Shown: positions 15,142 to 22,137, numbered from the stretch's first letter. The stretch is 24,878 nt of DNA from Patescibacteria group bacterium (GCA_015491135.1 WFWK01000075.1:1-24878), one strand, 5' to 3'. The notes: a model not told the origin generated them from the letters alone. Program-made: numbers and translations.

Positions 15142-15462
15142 CTATTTGCCGTATTTTTTGGCTAACAGATAATACACAACCGCACGGTACTTGCGATTTA
15201 CTCCGGAGAGTTGCTCGCAAACATCTTCTATCGCTTGCATACCTTTTTCTTCGTCAGTCTCTTCCAGCTCGTCAGCTACAAAGCCTGTAAAGACACGTTT
15301 TTTCTCGTCTTCATCACCACAGGCCACCAACTGCCCGTCTGCGGTGTAGTTTGCCGGACCTACGCGATCAATAACCCAATCAAGAAGTTCTTCATCAACT
15401 GAAACTCCCACTTCTTCAAGTTGGGCTATATATTTCTCCTTCATCTCTTCTTTTGTAGTCAT
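15142..15462 (-). CDS. DUF2853 family small protein
   Basis: 106 residues, soluble and acidic. The pattern VDEELLDWVIDRVGPA, DGQLVACGDEDEKKRVFTGF and VCEQLSGVNRKYRAVVYYLLAKKYGK at the C-terminus matches the DUF2853 family, whose members are small helical proteins of unknown function. Length fits the family. The ATG at 15462 has a -10-like TAACAT 6 bases upstream (or TATAAC at 8). The gene is divergent from a small membrane peptide gene. Confidence 0.8.
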   Translation of the reverse strand: MTTKEEMKEKYIAQLEEVGVSVDEELLDWVIDRVGPANYTADGQLVACGDEDEKKRVFTGFVADELEETDEEKGMQAIEDVCEQLSGVNRKYRAVVYYLLAKKYGK

Positions 15463-15468
15463 ATTTGT

Positions 15469-15476
15469 ATGTTATA
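15469..15476 (-). promoter_or_regulatory. -10 element of the DUF2853 gene
   Basis: The minus strand reads TATAACAT, giving either TATAAC 8 bases or TAACAT 6 bases before the ATG at 15462. Both predict an almost leaderless transcript. Confidence 0.45.
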
Positions 15477-15517
15477 CTGCTAATATGGTCATTGTACCAC
15501 AAATTTACAAATAAAAC

Positions 15518-15604
15518 ATGCCTATGATTAAAAACAAAAAAGTCCGCATAGCGATAATTGTTGTATTGCTTGCGGTTGCTGTGTATCTTTACTTTACAAT
15601 TTAA
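15518..15604 (+). CDS. 28-residue single-helix membrane peptide
   Basis: A short ORF, ATG at 15518 (alternative ATG 15524) to TAA at 15602-15604. It encodes a basic start (MPMIKNKKVR) followed by one hydrophobic helix (IAIIVVLLAVAVYLYFTI). The TACAAA hexamer is 6 bases before the ATG. Ten bases separate it from the Excalibur-domain gene, so it is probably the first gene of a two-gene unit. The positive-inside charge pattern predicts a small inner-membrane peptide. No family recognised; it might be non-coding leader sequence, but the basic-then-hydrophobic pattern argues for a real product. Confidence 0.5.
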   Translation: MPMIKNKKVRIAIIVVLLAVAVYLYFTI

Positions 15605-15614
15605 AAAATAGACT

Positions 15615-16001
15615 ATGCAAGATATATTGAAAAAAGCTACAGATTTTAGCGGTTCACCAAAAAGAAAATTTGCAAAAGGACTACTGGGGGTTGTAATTGT
15701 ATTGTTACTGGGAGCGTTGGGACTTGAAATAAGCAACAAAGATTTTGACCTTGGCGCTTTGCTGTCTGGTAAATCATTAAAAGAAGCTCAAATGCAAAGA
15801 GATGCAAAAGGAAATCTAACGGGAGAAACCCTAGGAGACGCTTGCGGTGATGAGGCCAAAGATGTGTACAATTGCGATGATTTCGCAACCCAACAAGAAG
15901 CGCAAGAGAAGATGGAAGAGTGTCTTGCCTTGGGAAAAGATGTAAACAGGCTTGATGGTGACAAAGACGGTATAGCTTGCGAGAGTTTGCCGAAAAACTA
16001 A
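15615..16001 (+). CDS. Membrane-anchored Excalibur calcium-binding domain protein
   Basis: 128 residues. A basic N-terminus and one transmembrane helix (about 21-38, KGLLGVVIVLLLGALGLE) anchor it, and the C-terminus is an Excalibur domain: NCDDFATQQEAQEKM from Cys87, then LDGDKDGIACESLP with Asp114, Asp116, Asp118 and Cys122. This is the family's calcium loop plus the disulfide-forming cysteine pair. Such domains are extracellular and often accompany nucleases or surface proteins; here it stands alone. A linker with KGNLTGETLGDACGDE precedes it. It has no Shine-Dalgarno motif and follows the membrane peptide gene by 10 bases. A strong terminator follows 10 bases after its stop. Confidence 0.9.
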   Translation: MQDILKKATDFSGSPKRKFAKGLLGVVIVLLLGALGLEISNKDFDLGALLSGKSLKEAQMQRDAKGNLTGETLGDACGDEAKDVYNCDDFATQQEAQEKMEECLALGKDVNRLDGDKDGIACESLPKN

Positions 16002-16010
16002 GTTGAACTT

Positions 16011-16046
16011 ATCTAAAAAACGCGCAAGCTTGCGCGTTTTTTAGAT
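16011..16046 (+). terminator. Terminator after the Excalibur gene (36-base perfect palindrome)
   Basis: A perfect palindrome whose half is ATCTAAAAAACGCGCAAG. The GC core is flanked by A-runs and T-runs, so it can end transcription on either strand. Confidence 0.88.
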
Positions 16047-16063
16047 TTTTATATGAAGAAAAA

Positions 16064-16185
16064 ATAAAAAAGAGCCCACATTGGGCTCTGTGAAAAGGAC
16101 AAAAAGAAAAGAGCAAAATTCTTTCTGTGCCCCGCCCCCAAAGAGGCGGGGCTTTTTTGAGGCTCGGGAGTATTCCGAGCGTCTG
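16064..16185 (-). ncRNA. Candidate small RNA between the Excalibur and pilB genes
   Basis: About 122 bases with no ORF. On the minus strand: a good promoter (16192-16219) predicts a start near 16185. Then come a hairpin GCTCGGAA/TTCCGAGC-type stem (16162-16180, one G-T pair), a very strong stem GCCCCGCC/GGCGGGGC (16129-16152), a single-stranded U-rich segment (TTTTGCTCTTTTCTTTTTG), and an intrinsic terminator (AGAGCCCA with TGGGCTCT at 16071-16089, then TTTTTTATTTTTT). Promoter, hairpins and terminator are in the right order on one strand. It does not match 6S, SRP, tmRNA or RNase P as far as I can see. The target is unknown; the pyrimidine-rich segment could pair with purine-rich mRNA. Confidence 0.5.
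16129..16152 (+). terminator. GC-rich hairpin followed by six T on the plus strand
   Basis: GCCCCGCC, an 8-base loop, GGCGGGGC, then TTTTTT at 16153-16158. On the plus strand this has full terminator form, although no plus transcript is known to need it after the palindrome at 16011-16046. On the minus strand it would be the central hairpin of the candidate small RNA. Confidence 0.55.
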
Positions 16186-16191
16186 CCGACT

Positions 16192-16219
16192 ATTCTATAT
16201 AAAAAGGTTTTTCAGTCAA
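16192..16219 (-). promoter_or_regulatory. Promoter of the candidate small RNA
   Basis: TTGACT (16214-16219), 16-base spacer, TAGAAT (16192-16197) on the minus strand: five of six matches in each hexamer. It is divergent from the pilB promoter, with a DnaA box one base away from its -35. Confidence 0.58.
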
Positions 16220-16220
16220 C

Positions 16221-16229
16221 TGTGGATAA
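16221..16229 (-). promoter_or_regulatory. Perfect DnaA box (TTATCCACA on the minus strand)
   Basis: The second exact DnaA 9-mer in the window. It lies between the small-RNA -35 (16214-16219) and the pilB -10 region, so a bound protein would contact both promoters. No origin-like cluster is present. Confidence 0.42.
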
Positions 16230-16249
16230 GTTTGTGATATACCCTAACA

Positions 16250-16258
16250 TGCTATAAT
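16250..16258 (+). promoter_or_regulatory. Extended -10 promoter element of pilB
   Basis: TGCTATAAT, TGn plus a perfect hexamer, 6 bases before the ATG at 16265. The only -35-like sequence is TTTGTG (16231-16236), next to the DnaA box. Confidence 0.7.
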
Positions 16259-16264
16259 AATTTT

Positions 16265-18007
16265 ATGTATATAAACCAACAGCAACTAAAAGAGTTTTTG
16301 ATTGACTCCGGACTTATTTCAAAAAAAGATTTTGAAGCTATTGAAAAAGAGTCGTTAAAAAAGGATATTCCTCTTGGTGAACTTCTAATTTCAAAAGGGC
16401 ACATAGATGAAGATGATTTGAGAAGAAGCTACGCGTATATCTTAGGTATCCCTTTTGTGAACTTGAAAAAAATGAAAATAGAGCCGGATACACTTGCTGT
16501 TATACCTGAGCCAATAGCACGAAGACATAATATAATCTCTTACCGACAAGAGGGAGATACACTTGAAGTCGCTATGCTTGATACTGATGATTTAGCGGCA
16601 ATTGACTTTATCAAAAAGAAAACCCGGCTCAAAATTTTACCACGCCTTACCGATGCCGACTCAATAAAATACGCCTTAAGGCTTTATCAAAAATCATTAA
16701 AAGACGAGCTTGGAGATATAATATCTTTGGCAAGTAAAAACTTGGAAGACTTATCTTTAGATGACGCCGATAGTTCAAACTTAAAGAAGGTTGCCGAGGC
16801 GATTCCGGCAGTTAGGATAGTTGACGCTCTCCTGAAGCATGCGATAGTTCAAAATGCTTCAGATATTCATATTGAACCACATGAGGATGCTTTAATTGTA
16901 AGGTACAGAATAGATGGGGTTTTACATGACGCCATGAAACTTACAAAAGCGGCAGCAACCCCAATTGTGGCTCGTATAAAAGTTTTATCAAACCTGAGAC
17001 TTGACGAGAAGCGACTTCCTCAGGATGGGCGTTTTAAGATAGAAACGGACGGAGACAGAGTTTCCTTCCGTGTTTCAGTGTTGCCAACTTTCTACGGAGA
17101 AAAGGTTGTTATGCGCCTTTTAAGGGAAGATGTTTCCGGATTTACGTTGGATTCTTTAGGCTTTCACGGCACTGGCCTACAAAGGGTACATGATGCAACT
17201 CGCAAAAAAACAGGACTTATTTTGGTAACTGGTCCAACCGGATCGGGTAAATCAACCACTCTTTATACAATTTTGGATATTTTAAATACTCCCGAGGTAA
17301 ACATCTCAACAATAGAAGACCCGATTGAATATCAAATGCCCAGAGTAAACCAAACTCAAGTTAAACCCGAGATAGGGTTTACTTTTGCAACAGGACTCAG
17401 AGCGCTTGTTCGCCAAGACCCAGATATCATCATGGTTGGTGAGATAAGAGACAAAGAAACGGCATCTCTTGCGGTAAATGCTGCACTGACGGGACACTTG
17501 GTTTTGTCAACATTGCACACAAACTCCGCAGCCGGAGCTGTTGCGCGTTTGGTTGACTTGGGTGTTGAGCCGTTTTTGCTTGCAAGCGTTCTGCAAGTTG
17601 TTGTGGGACAAAGGCTTGTACGTCTTCTGTGTCCAAACAAAGAAGAGTACAAACTAACACACAAAGAACTTGAAGCACTGGATGAGCTGGTTGATCTCAA
17701 GCGCGTCCTGAAAGCGTTAAAAGAAGAAAAAATAGTCTCACCCAAGACCTCATGGAGAAGTGTAAAATTTTACAAAAGCAGGCAATCCCCAACTTGTCCC
17801 ACCGGATTTAAAGGCAGGCGAGGAATTCAAGAGGTTTTGCAAGTATCACCCGCCATTAAAGAGCTTATTTTGTCAGGGGCGCCGACAGATAAAATAGAAG
17901 CTCAAGCAAAAAAAGAAGGGATGCTTACAATGCTTGAAGACGGAGTTTTCAAAGTTGTACAAGGGTTAACTTCAATAGATGAAGTGCTGAGAGTTGTCAG
18001 TGAGTAG
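16265..18007 (+). CDS. pilB: Type IV pilus assembly ATPase PilB (GspE/PulE family)
   Basis: A complete 580-residue extension motor. The N-terminal MshEN/GspE-N domain covers residues 1-145 (LLISKGHIDEDDL, LGIPFVNL). The second N-domain has NASDIHIEPHEDALIVRYRIDG. The ATPase core carries Walker A GPTGSGKST (323-331), the Asp box STIEDPIEYQM, Walker B IIMVGEIRD (389-397) and the His box TGHLVLSTLHTNSA. The usual four-cysteine zinc element is reduced to one Cys in each half: Cys456 in LLCPNKEE and Cys511 in SPTCPTGFKGRRG. Hexameric PilB hydrolyses ATP at the inner membrane to drive pilin polymerisation through PilC. The start is fixed by the extended -10 just upstream; the message is probably leaderless. 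Its end overlaps the convergent 327-residue gene by 11 bases. Confidence 0.95.
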   Translation: MYINQQQLKEFLIDSGLISKKDFEAIEKESLKKDIPLGELLISKGHIDEDDLRRSYAYILGIPFVNLKKMKIEPDTLAVIPEPIARRHNIISYRQEGDTLEVAMLDTDDLAAIDFIKKKTRLKILPRLTDADSIKYALRLYQKSLKDELGDIISLASKNLEDLSLDDADSSNLKKVAEAIPAVRIVDALLKHAIVQNASDIHIEPHEDALIVRYRIDGVLHDAMKLTKAAATPIVARIKVLSNLRLDEKRLPQDGRFKIETDGDRVSFRVSVLPTFYGEKVVMRLLREDVSGFTLDSLGFHGTGLQRVHDATRKKTGLILVTGPTGSGKSTTLYTILDILNTPEVNISTIEDPIEYQMPRVNQTQVKPEIGFTFATGLRALVRQDPDIIMVGEIRDKETASLAVNAALTGHLVLSTLHTNSAAGAVARLVDLGVEPFLLASVLQVVVGQRLVRLLCPNKEEYKLTHKELEALDELVDLKRVLKALKEEKIVSPKTSWRSVKFYKSRQSPTCPTGFKGRRGIQEVLQVSPAIKELILSGAPTDKIEAQAKKEGMLTMLEDGVFKVVQGLTSIDEVLRVVSE

Positions 18008-18980
18008 AGGAAAAATGTGGCCTGTCATCTAAAGAGTAAATTTTTTGTAATAGATCTAAGACAATCATTGTACTATCTGTTGTGGCTGAGAAATCAAAAT
18101 TGTCCTGCAATTTCTCAATTCTTTTCAAAATTCTATACCTAATACGGGCTATATCAGCTTTAACCTCATCAGGAACAGAGACAGGATTAACTTCCGCCCA
18201 ATCTGCCATCGCAGTTGCTTGAGCATATATCTGTTGAAGTATATCTTTTTGAACAGGGTGACTACTTAATTTTGAACGCTCACCGTTTTTGTAAGCTCTG
18301 GCAAGCTCCTCTACTGTAGATTTCCGCAAAAACACCACAAAACCGGGCATATAAACACCGGGGTTAGCTTCTTTCGTGAATAGATCTCTGTAAAAGTCAA
18401 TATGTGGTAAATACTCTCTTACCCGAGTACCGTTTCTTATATTAGGAGCACCTCCTTTAATTTTGTTAGCTATTCTTTGAAGTTTTCTTTCCAATCTTCT
18501 TGTATCATTTAAGTTGCAAGTGTATGTTACATCAATTCCAAACAAAACTTCCGGAACAGTTTCTCCATTTTCGTCTTTGTATTCTCTACCCTGCACATAC
18601 AAATCAATACCATTTATAATGTCATCGTAAGCGAGCGTCTTTACAACTTTTATATCTTCCCCGAGCCAATTACCAAGTTCGCTAAACTCAACCATAATCC
18701 CCTCAAAAATTGTGGCTAACTTGGCATTTTGCTCCTCAATCCATGTTTGCTTGCCAAAACCTGCTTTGGCCTCATTTAATCTTTGAAAATATTCTGTCAA
18801 CTGCTTTTTGTTATAAACATCTTGAAACTCTGCAGCCCTGATCATGTACCCCGGTTTTCTAAACCGATCCAAAAAATGCCTATACACATCTTCAAACTCA
18901 AATTCTCTCAGTTGTCTTCTTGCGTGCTGACGCTCTTGTCTACTTATACGTTGTATTAGCTTATCTTCTCTGGAGTTCAT
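17997..18980 (-). CDS. Orphan 327-residue protein, possibly nuclease-like
   Basis: I do not recognise a family with confidence. It is soluble, with no signal or membrane segment. The N-terminal 80 residues are charged helix (ISRQERQHARRQLREFEFED). The central block reads ELGNWLGEDIKVVKTLAYDD, INGIDLYVQ and then EVLFGIDVTYTCN. Acidic residues (Glu101, Asp119, Asp120, Asp126, Asp150) ending consecutive strands, with a following RRLERKLQRIANKIKGG helix, look somewhat like a PD-(D/E)XK nuclease core. The expected Lys is replaced by Thr152, so this is tentative. The gene lies between pilB and pilC but on the opposite strand, with GATAAT 8 bases before its ATG. Its 3' end overlaps pilB by 11 bases. 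Confidence 0.75.
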   Translation of the reverse strand: MNSREDKLIQRISRQERQHARRQLREFEFEDVYRHFLDRFRKPGYMIRAAEFQDVYNKKQLTEYFQRLNEAKAGFGKQTWIEEQNAKLATIFEGIMVEFSELGNWLGEDIKVVKTLAYDDIINGIDLYVQGREYKDENGETVPEVLFGIDVTYTCNLNDTRRLERKLQRIANKIKGGAPNIRNGTRVREYLPHIDFYRDLFTKEANPGVYMPGFVVFLRKSTVEELARAYKNGERSKLSSHPVQKDILQQIYAQATAMADWAEVNPVSVPDEVKADIARIRYRILKRIEKLQDNFDFSATTDSTMIVLDLLQKIYSLDDRPHFSSTH

Positions 18981-18988
18981 GTTTAAAG

Positions 18989-18994
18989 ATTATC
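18989..18994 (-). promoter_or_regulatory. Possible -10 of the 327-residue gene
   Basis: GATAAT on the minus strand 8 bases before the ATG at 18980, the same spacing as TATAAT before the 1108-residue orphan. No clear -35. Confidence 0.35.
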
Positions 18995-19055
18995 ATTTTT
19001 ATACAACAGTGAAAGAGCGAATAGTGGAAATATCTCTTTCGGCTTTTCTTTGGCA

Positions 19056-19064
19056 TGTTACAAT
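19056..19064 (+). promoter_or_regulatory. Extended -10 promoter element of pilC
   Basis: TGTTACAAT, TGn plus TACAAT, 6 bases before the ATG at 19071. It argues for that ATG rather than any start further upstream. Confidence 0.62.
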
Positions 19065-19070
19065 AAATTC

Positions 19071-20282
19071 ATGAAAACATTCCGCTACACCGCCATAAAA
19101 GATGGGAGAAAATATGTGGCAACGGTAAAAGCCAAAAACCGTTTTGAACTGTACAGAATGATTCGCAAAGAAGGCGGAAAACTTATATCGGTCTCAGATC
19201 TTGAAAAAGAAGTTTTTTCACTTGCCTATTGGAACGCTAGACTCTCTTCCGTACCGGAAAAAGAAAAAATGATTTTTGCAAACAACCTGTCAGCCATGTT
19301 GGGCGCCGGGCTTTCTGTCTCACGCGCTCTTGAGGTTTCTATAAAACAAAGCAAAAACCCAAAATTCAAAAAGGTTTTAAGTGAGATAAAATCCGATGTA
19401 GAAAGTGGAAGTCCTCTGCACTCTTCTATGGCGCGTTTTCCAAACATTTTCTCCAATCTTTTTGTTTCAATGGTAAAAGCCGGCGAAGAATCCGGAAATT
19501 TACCCGAAGCTCTTAAACGAGTTTCTGATCAACTACAGCGTTCATATAAACTAAAAAAGAAAATTAAAGGTGCAATGATTTACCCCTCAATTATTTTGAC
19601 AACAATTGTCGGTATCGGTATTTTAATGATGATAAAAGTGGTTCCTACCTTAGCTGACATTTTCCAAGAGCTTAATGCCGAACTCCCCAGAAGTACCCAA
19701 GCGGTAATAGCAATGTCAAACTTTATGCGCGAGCATGTAATTATTACAACACTCTCTGTTTTTGGCTTTGTTCTATTCTTATTTTTTCTTCCGAAATTTA
19801 AATATGGCAAAAAATTTATTGATTATCTGGCTATACACTTGCCCGCAATAAAAACCATCTCTCAAGAGTCAAACGCCGCTTTTATGGCAAGAACTCTCTC
19901 GTCTCTTTTATCCTCCGGAGTTGATCTTATATCATCTTTAAATATAACCAGAGAAGTACTACAAAACCACTATCACAAAGCCGTGCTTGCAAAAGCCGCT
20001 ATCTCCGTTGAAAAAGGTTCTCCTTTATATGAGTCATTTGAAAAAAAAGAACACCTGTTTCCGGCCCTGGTTCCGGAGATAATAGCGGTTGGAGAAGAAA
20101 CCGGCTCTTTACCGGAACTATTGGAAAAAATTGCAAACTTCTATGAAGAGGAGGTGGAGCAAAAAACAAAAGATATGTCTACAATTGTAGAGCCGTTTTT
20201 AATGCTTTTGGTTGGAGGAGCGGTCGGTTTCTTTGCCATTTCAATGATAGCGCCCATCTACTCGTTGGGAAACGCGTTTTAA
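19071..20282 (+). CDS. pilC: Type IV pilus inner-membrane platform protein PilC (GspF family)
   Basis: 403 residues from ATG 19071. The N-terminus MKTFRYTAIKDGRK is the usual PilC start; an upstream in-frame extension would contain the promoter and is rejected. Two homologous T2SSF domains are at about residues 68-190 and 270-395, each ending in the family motif (GEESGNLPEAL and GEETGSLPELL). Transmembrane helices are visible at about residues 170-190 (IILTTIVGIGILMMI), 225-240 (VFGFVLFLFFLP) and near the C-terminus (FLMLLVGGAVGFFAISM). PilC couples the PilB motor to pilin insertion in the membrane. It is 9 bases upstream of the pilin-anchored gene, so the two are likely an operon. Confidence 0.95.
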   Translation: MKTFRYTAIKDGRKYVATVKAKNRFELYRMIRKEGGKLISVSDLEKEVFSLAYWNARLSSVPEKEKMIFANNLSAMLGAGLSVSRALEVSIKQSKNPKFKKVLSEIKSDVESGSPLHSSMARFPNIFSNLFVSMVKAGEESGNLPEALKRVSDQLQRSYKLKKKIKGAMIYPSIILTTIVGIGILMMIKVVPTLADIFQELNAELPRSTQAVIAMSNFMREHVIITTLSVFGFVLFLFFLPKFKYGKKFIDYLAIHLPAIKTISQESNAAFMARTLSSLLSSGVDLISSLNITREVLQNHYHKAVLAKAAISVEKGSPLYESFEKKEHLFPALVPEIIAVGEETGSLPELLEKIANFYEEEVEQKTKDMSTIVEPFLMLLVGGAVGFFAISMIAPIYSLGNAF

Positions 20283-20291
20283 TTAAGTAAA

Positions 20292-22010
20292 ATGTTAAAT
20301 AAAGGCTCAACATTGATAGAAACGATAGTTGCAATCTCAATTTTTCTGGTTGCCATTTTGGGAATAATAAACCTTTTGAAAATAAGCGCCACGGTGGCAA
20401 CTGACAACAAAGCCAAACTAAACGCCATTGCCATTGCAACAGAGAAAATGGAAAAACTCCGTTCAATGGACTATGACAGCTTGGGAACAGTTGGCGGAAT
20501 CCCACCCGGTAGTATCCCACAGGTAGAACATGAAACAAGAAATTCAGTAGACTACACAATTCGCACAGCGATCTATTATGTAGACTCTCCGGCAGACGGA
20601 GAAGGGGTAAATGATCAAAATTCAATACAGTCCGATTATAAAAAAGCTAAAATAACTGTAAGTTGGCAAGGTAAAGTTCAAAAACAAGTATCTCTGGTTT
20701 CAACTTTCGCACCTCCTTATACTGAAACACAAAATGGTGGCGGAGTGCTTGAAATTTATGCGCTTGATGCAAACGTACAACCTATACAAGATGCTCAAGT
20801 TCATATTGAAAACACAAATACAAACCCTGTCATTGACACAATCCTTTATACAAACAACGAAGGAAAAGTAACAGTTCCGGGTACACCCGCCTCTTCCGGC
20901 TATAAAATAACCGTTACCAAACCGAACTTTAGCGTTGATAAAACCTACGATTCAACTGCGCAAAACCCAAACCCCAATCCCGGGCATTTAACGGTTGCCA
21001 CCTCCTCTGTAACTTCAAAACACTTTTTTATAGATTTGCTCTCCAATTTAACTTTAAAAACTTTTAAAAAGGCGCAAGAGCTTATCTGGCAAGACAATTT
21101 TGATGATGCAACAAAAATCGCCTCATCCACCAATACGCAAATTGTAAACGGATTTTTGCAACTAAAACAAGAACAAAGTGGTTTTGCTCAAAATGGTATT
21201 GTTATTTCAACTTCAACACAGCCCGAGTTTCTCTCTGCGTGGAAACAGGCCAACGCAGTGTTTGAAGCTCCAACTTCAACCACAGTGGTATTTCAGATAT
21301 ATGACGACTCGGGTTCTCTTGTGCCGGAGACGCAGTTGCCCGGAAACTCAAGCGGTTTTACAAATATGCCGATTGATTTAAGCTCTATAAGCACAAGCTC
21401 CTACCCCGCCTTGTCTTTAAAAGCAACTCTCACTACATCTGCCACAGATACAACCCCAAAAATAGACTCTTGGCAAATCTCCTATGTACAAGGGCCAATT
21501 CCCTTAGGTAACATTCCCCTGTCTGTTAGGGGCGAGAAAACAATAGGAGAGAACAATGGAACCCCCATTTATAAATTCTCAACCACCACACAAACTGACA
21601 CTACAGGACAGCGCGCGCTAAATAATATTGAATGGGATACATATCACATAAAAGAGCAATCTCCCGAGTACACTGCACAAGAGATTTGCCCTCCCGACCC
21701 GTTTTATTTGGCCCCAAACTCAGATGCTTCTTTAGCTGTAATTCTTGCAACCTCAACTCCAAATTCTCTGCGAGTTACGGTAAAAGAGAGCTCCGGGGCT
21801 ACCATAGAAGGAGCATTATTAACCTTAATGCGCCCGGGGCTTACCGCCACTTCAACAACATCAAATTGTGGTCAAACTCTTTTTGAAAACCTCCCCTCCG
21901 CCACCGACTATACGCTGACTACAGCAAAACCGGGTTATGCAACTTCAACCGTATCCAACATAACCGTCTCCGGAGAAAGTTCAATTGATATAATTTTACA
22001 AAATAATTAA
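20292..22010 (+). CDS. Prepilin-anchored protein with carboxypeptidase-regulatory-like modules (PilV-like)
   Basis: 572 residues. Prepilin leader MLNKG|STLIETIVAISIFLVAILGI with Glu at mature position 5, then the pilin N-helix (ATEKMEKLRSMDYDSL) typical of PilV/GspI-type minor pilins. The pilin-like part ends near residue 145. Beyond it a proline-linked region carries a carboxypeptidase-regulatory-like beta-sandwich (GGVLEIYALDANVQPIQDAQV ... NEGKVTVPGTPASSGYKITVT). A Ser/Thr-rich middle domain follows, then a second similar module near the C-terminus (SLRVTVKESSGATIEGALLT ... TTAKPGYATSTVSNITVSG). Such modules are extracellular binding or stalk domains, so this may be an adhesin exposed on the pilus. 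It is cotranscribed with pilC. No clear terminator follows. Confidence 0.85.
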   Translation: MLNKGSTLIETIVAISIFLVAILGIINLLKISATVATDNKAKLNAIAIATEKMEKLRSMDYDSLGTVGGIPPGSIPQVEHETRNSVDYTIRTAIYYVDSPADGEGVNDQNSIQSDYKKAKITVSWQGKVQKQVSLVSTFAPPYTETQNGGGVLEIYALDANVQPIQDAQVHIENTNTNPVIDTILYTNNEGKVTVPGTPASSGYKITVTKPNFSVDKTYDSTAQNPNPNPGHLTVATSSVTSKHFFIDLLSNLTLKTFKKAQELIWQDNFDDATKIASSTNTQIVNGFLQLKQEQSGFAQNGIVISTSTQPEFLSAWKQANAVFEAPTSTTVVFQIYDDSGSLVPETQLPGNSSGFTNMPIDLSSISTSSYPALSLKATLTTSATDTTPKIDSWQISYVQGPIPLGNIPLSVRGEKTIGENNGTPIYKFSTTTQTDTTGQRALNNIEWDTYHIKEQSPEYTAQEICPPDPFYLAPNSDASLAVILATSTPNSLRVTVKESSGATIEGALLTLMRPGLTATSTTSNCGQTLFENLPSATDYTLTTAKPGYATSTVSNITVSGESSIDIILQNN

Positions 22011-22052
22011 AACCCTTACAGTATGTTGTTATTACTCCTAACTTGCTAGTTC

Positions 22053-22081
22053 TTGACTTTCGCAAAGAAATATATTGTAAT
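22053..22081 (+). promoter_or_regulatory. Distal promoter of clpP
   Basis: TTGACT (22053-22058), 17-base spacer, TGTAAT (22076-22081); predicted start near 22088 with a leader of about 50 bases. Confidence 0.5.
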
Positions 22082-22125
22082 CTCAAAAACATTTAGTGGT
22101 CGCTTGTTTTTAGATATTTGTAAGC

Positions 22126-22131
22126 TAACAT
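22126..22131 (+). promoter_or_regulatory. Proximal -10 of clpP
   Basis: TAACAT 6 bases before the ATG at 22138, with TTGTTT 16 bases further upstream (22104-22109). It would give a leaderless clpP message alongside the leadered one from the distal promoter. Confidence 0.45.
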
Positions 22132-22137
22132 TTAAAT

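Noticed and set aside
16002..16264. CRISPR array or mobile-element end from the cluster of hairpins
   Set aside because: The hairpins differ in sequence and there are no direct repeats with spacers, no target-site duplication and no transposase.
19050..19070. Upstream extension of PilC (MACYNKF...)
   Set aside because: It would include the extended -10, and the family N-terminus begins at the ATG at 19071.
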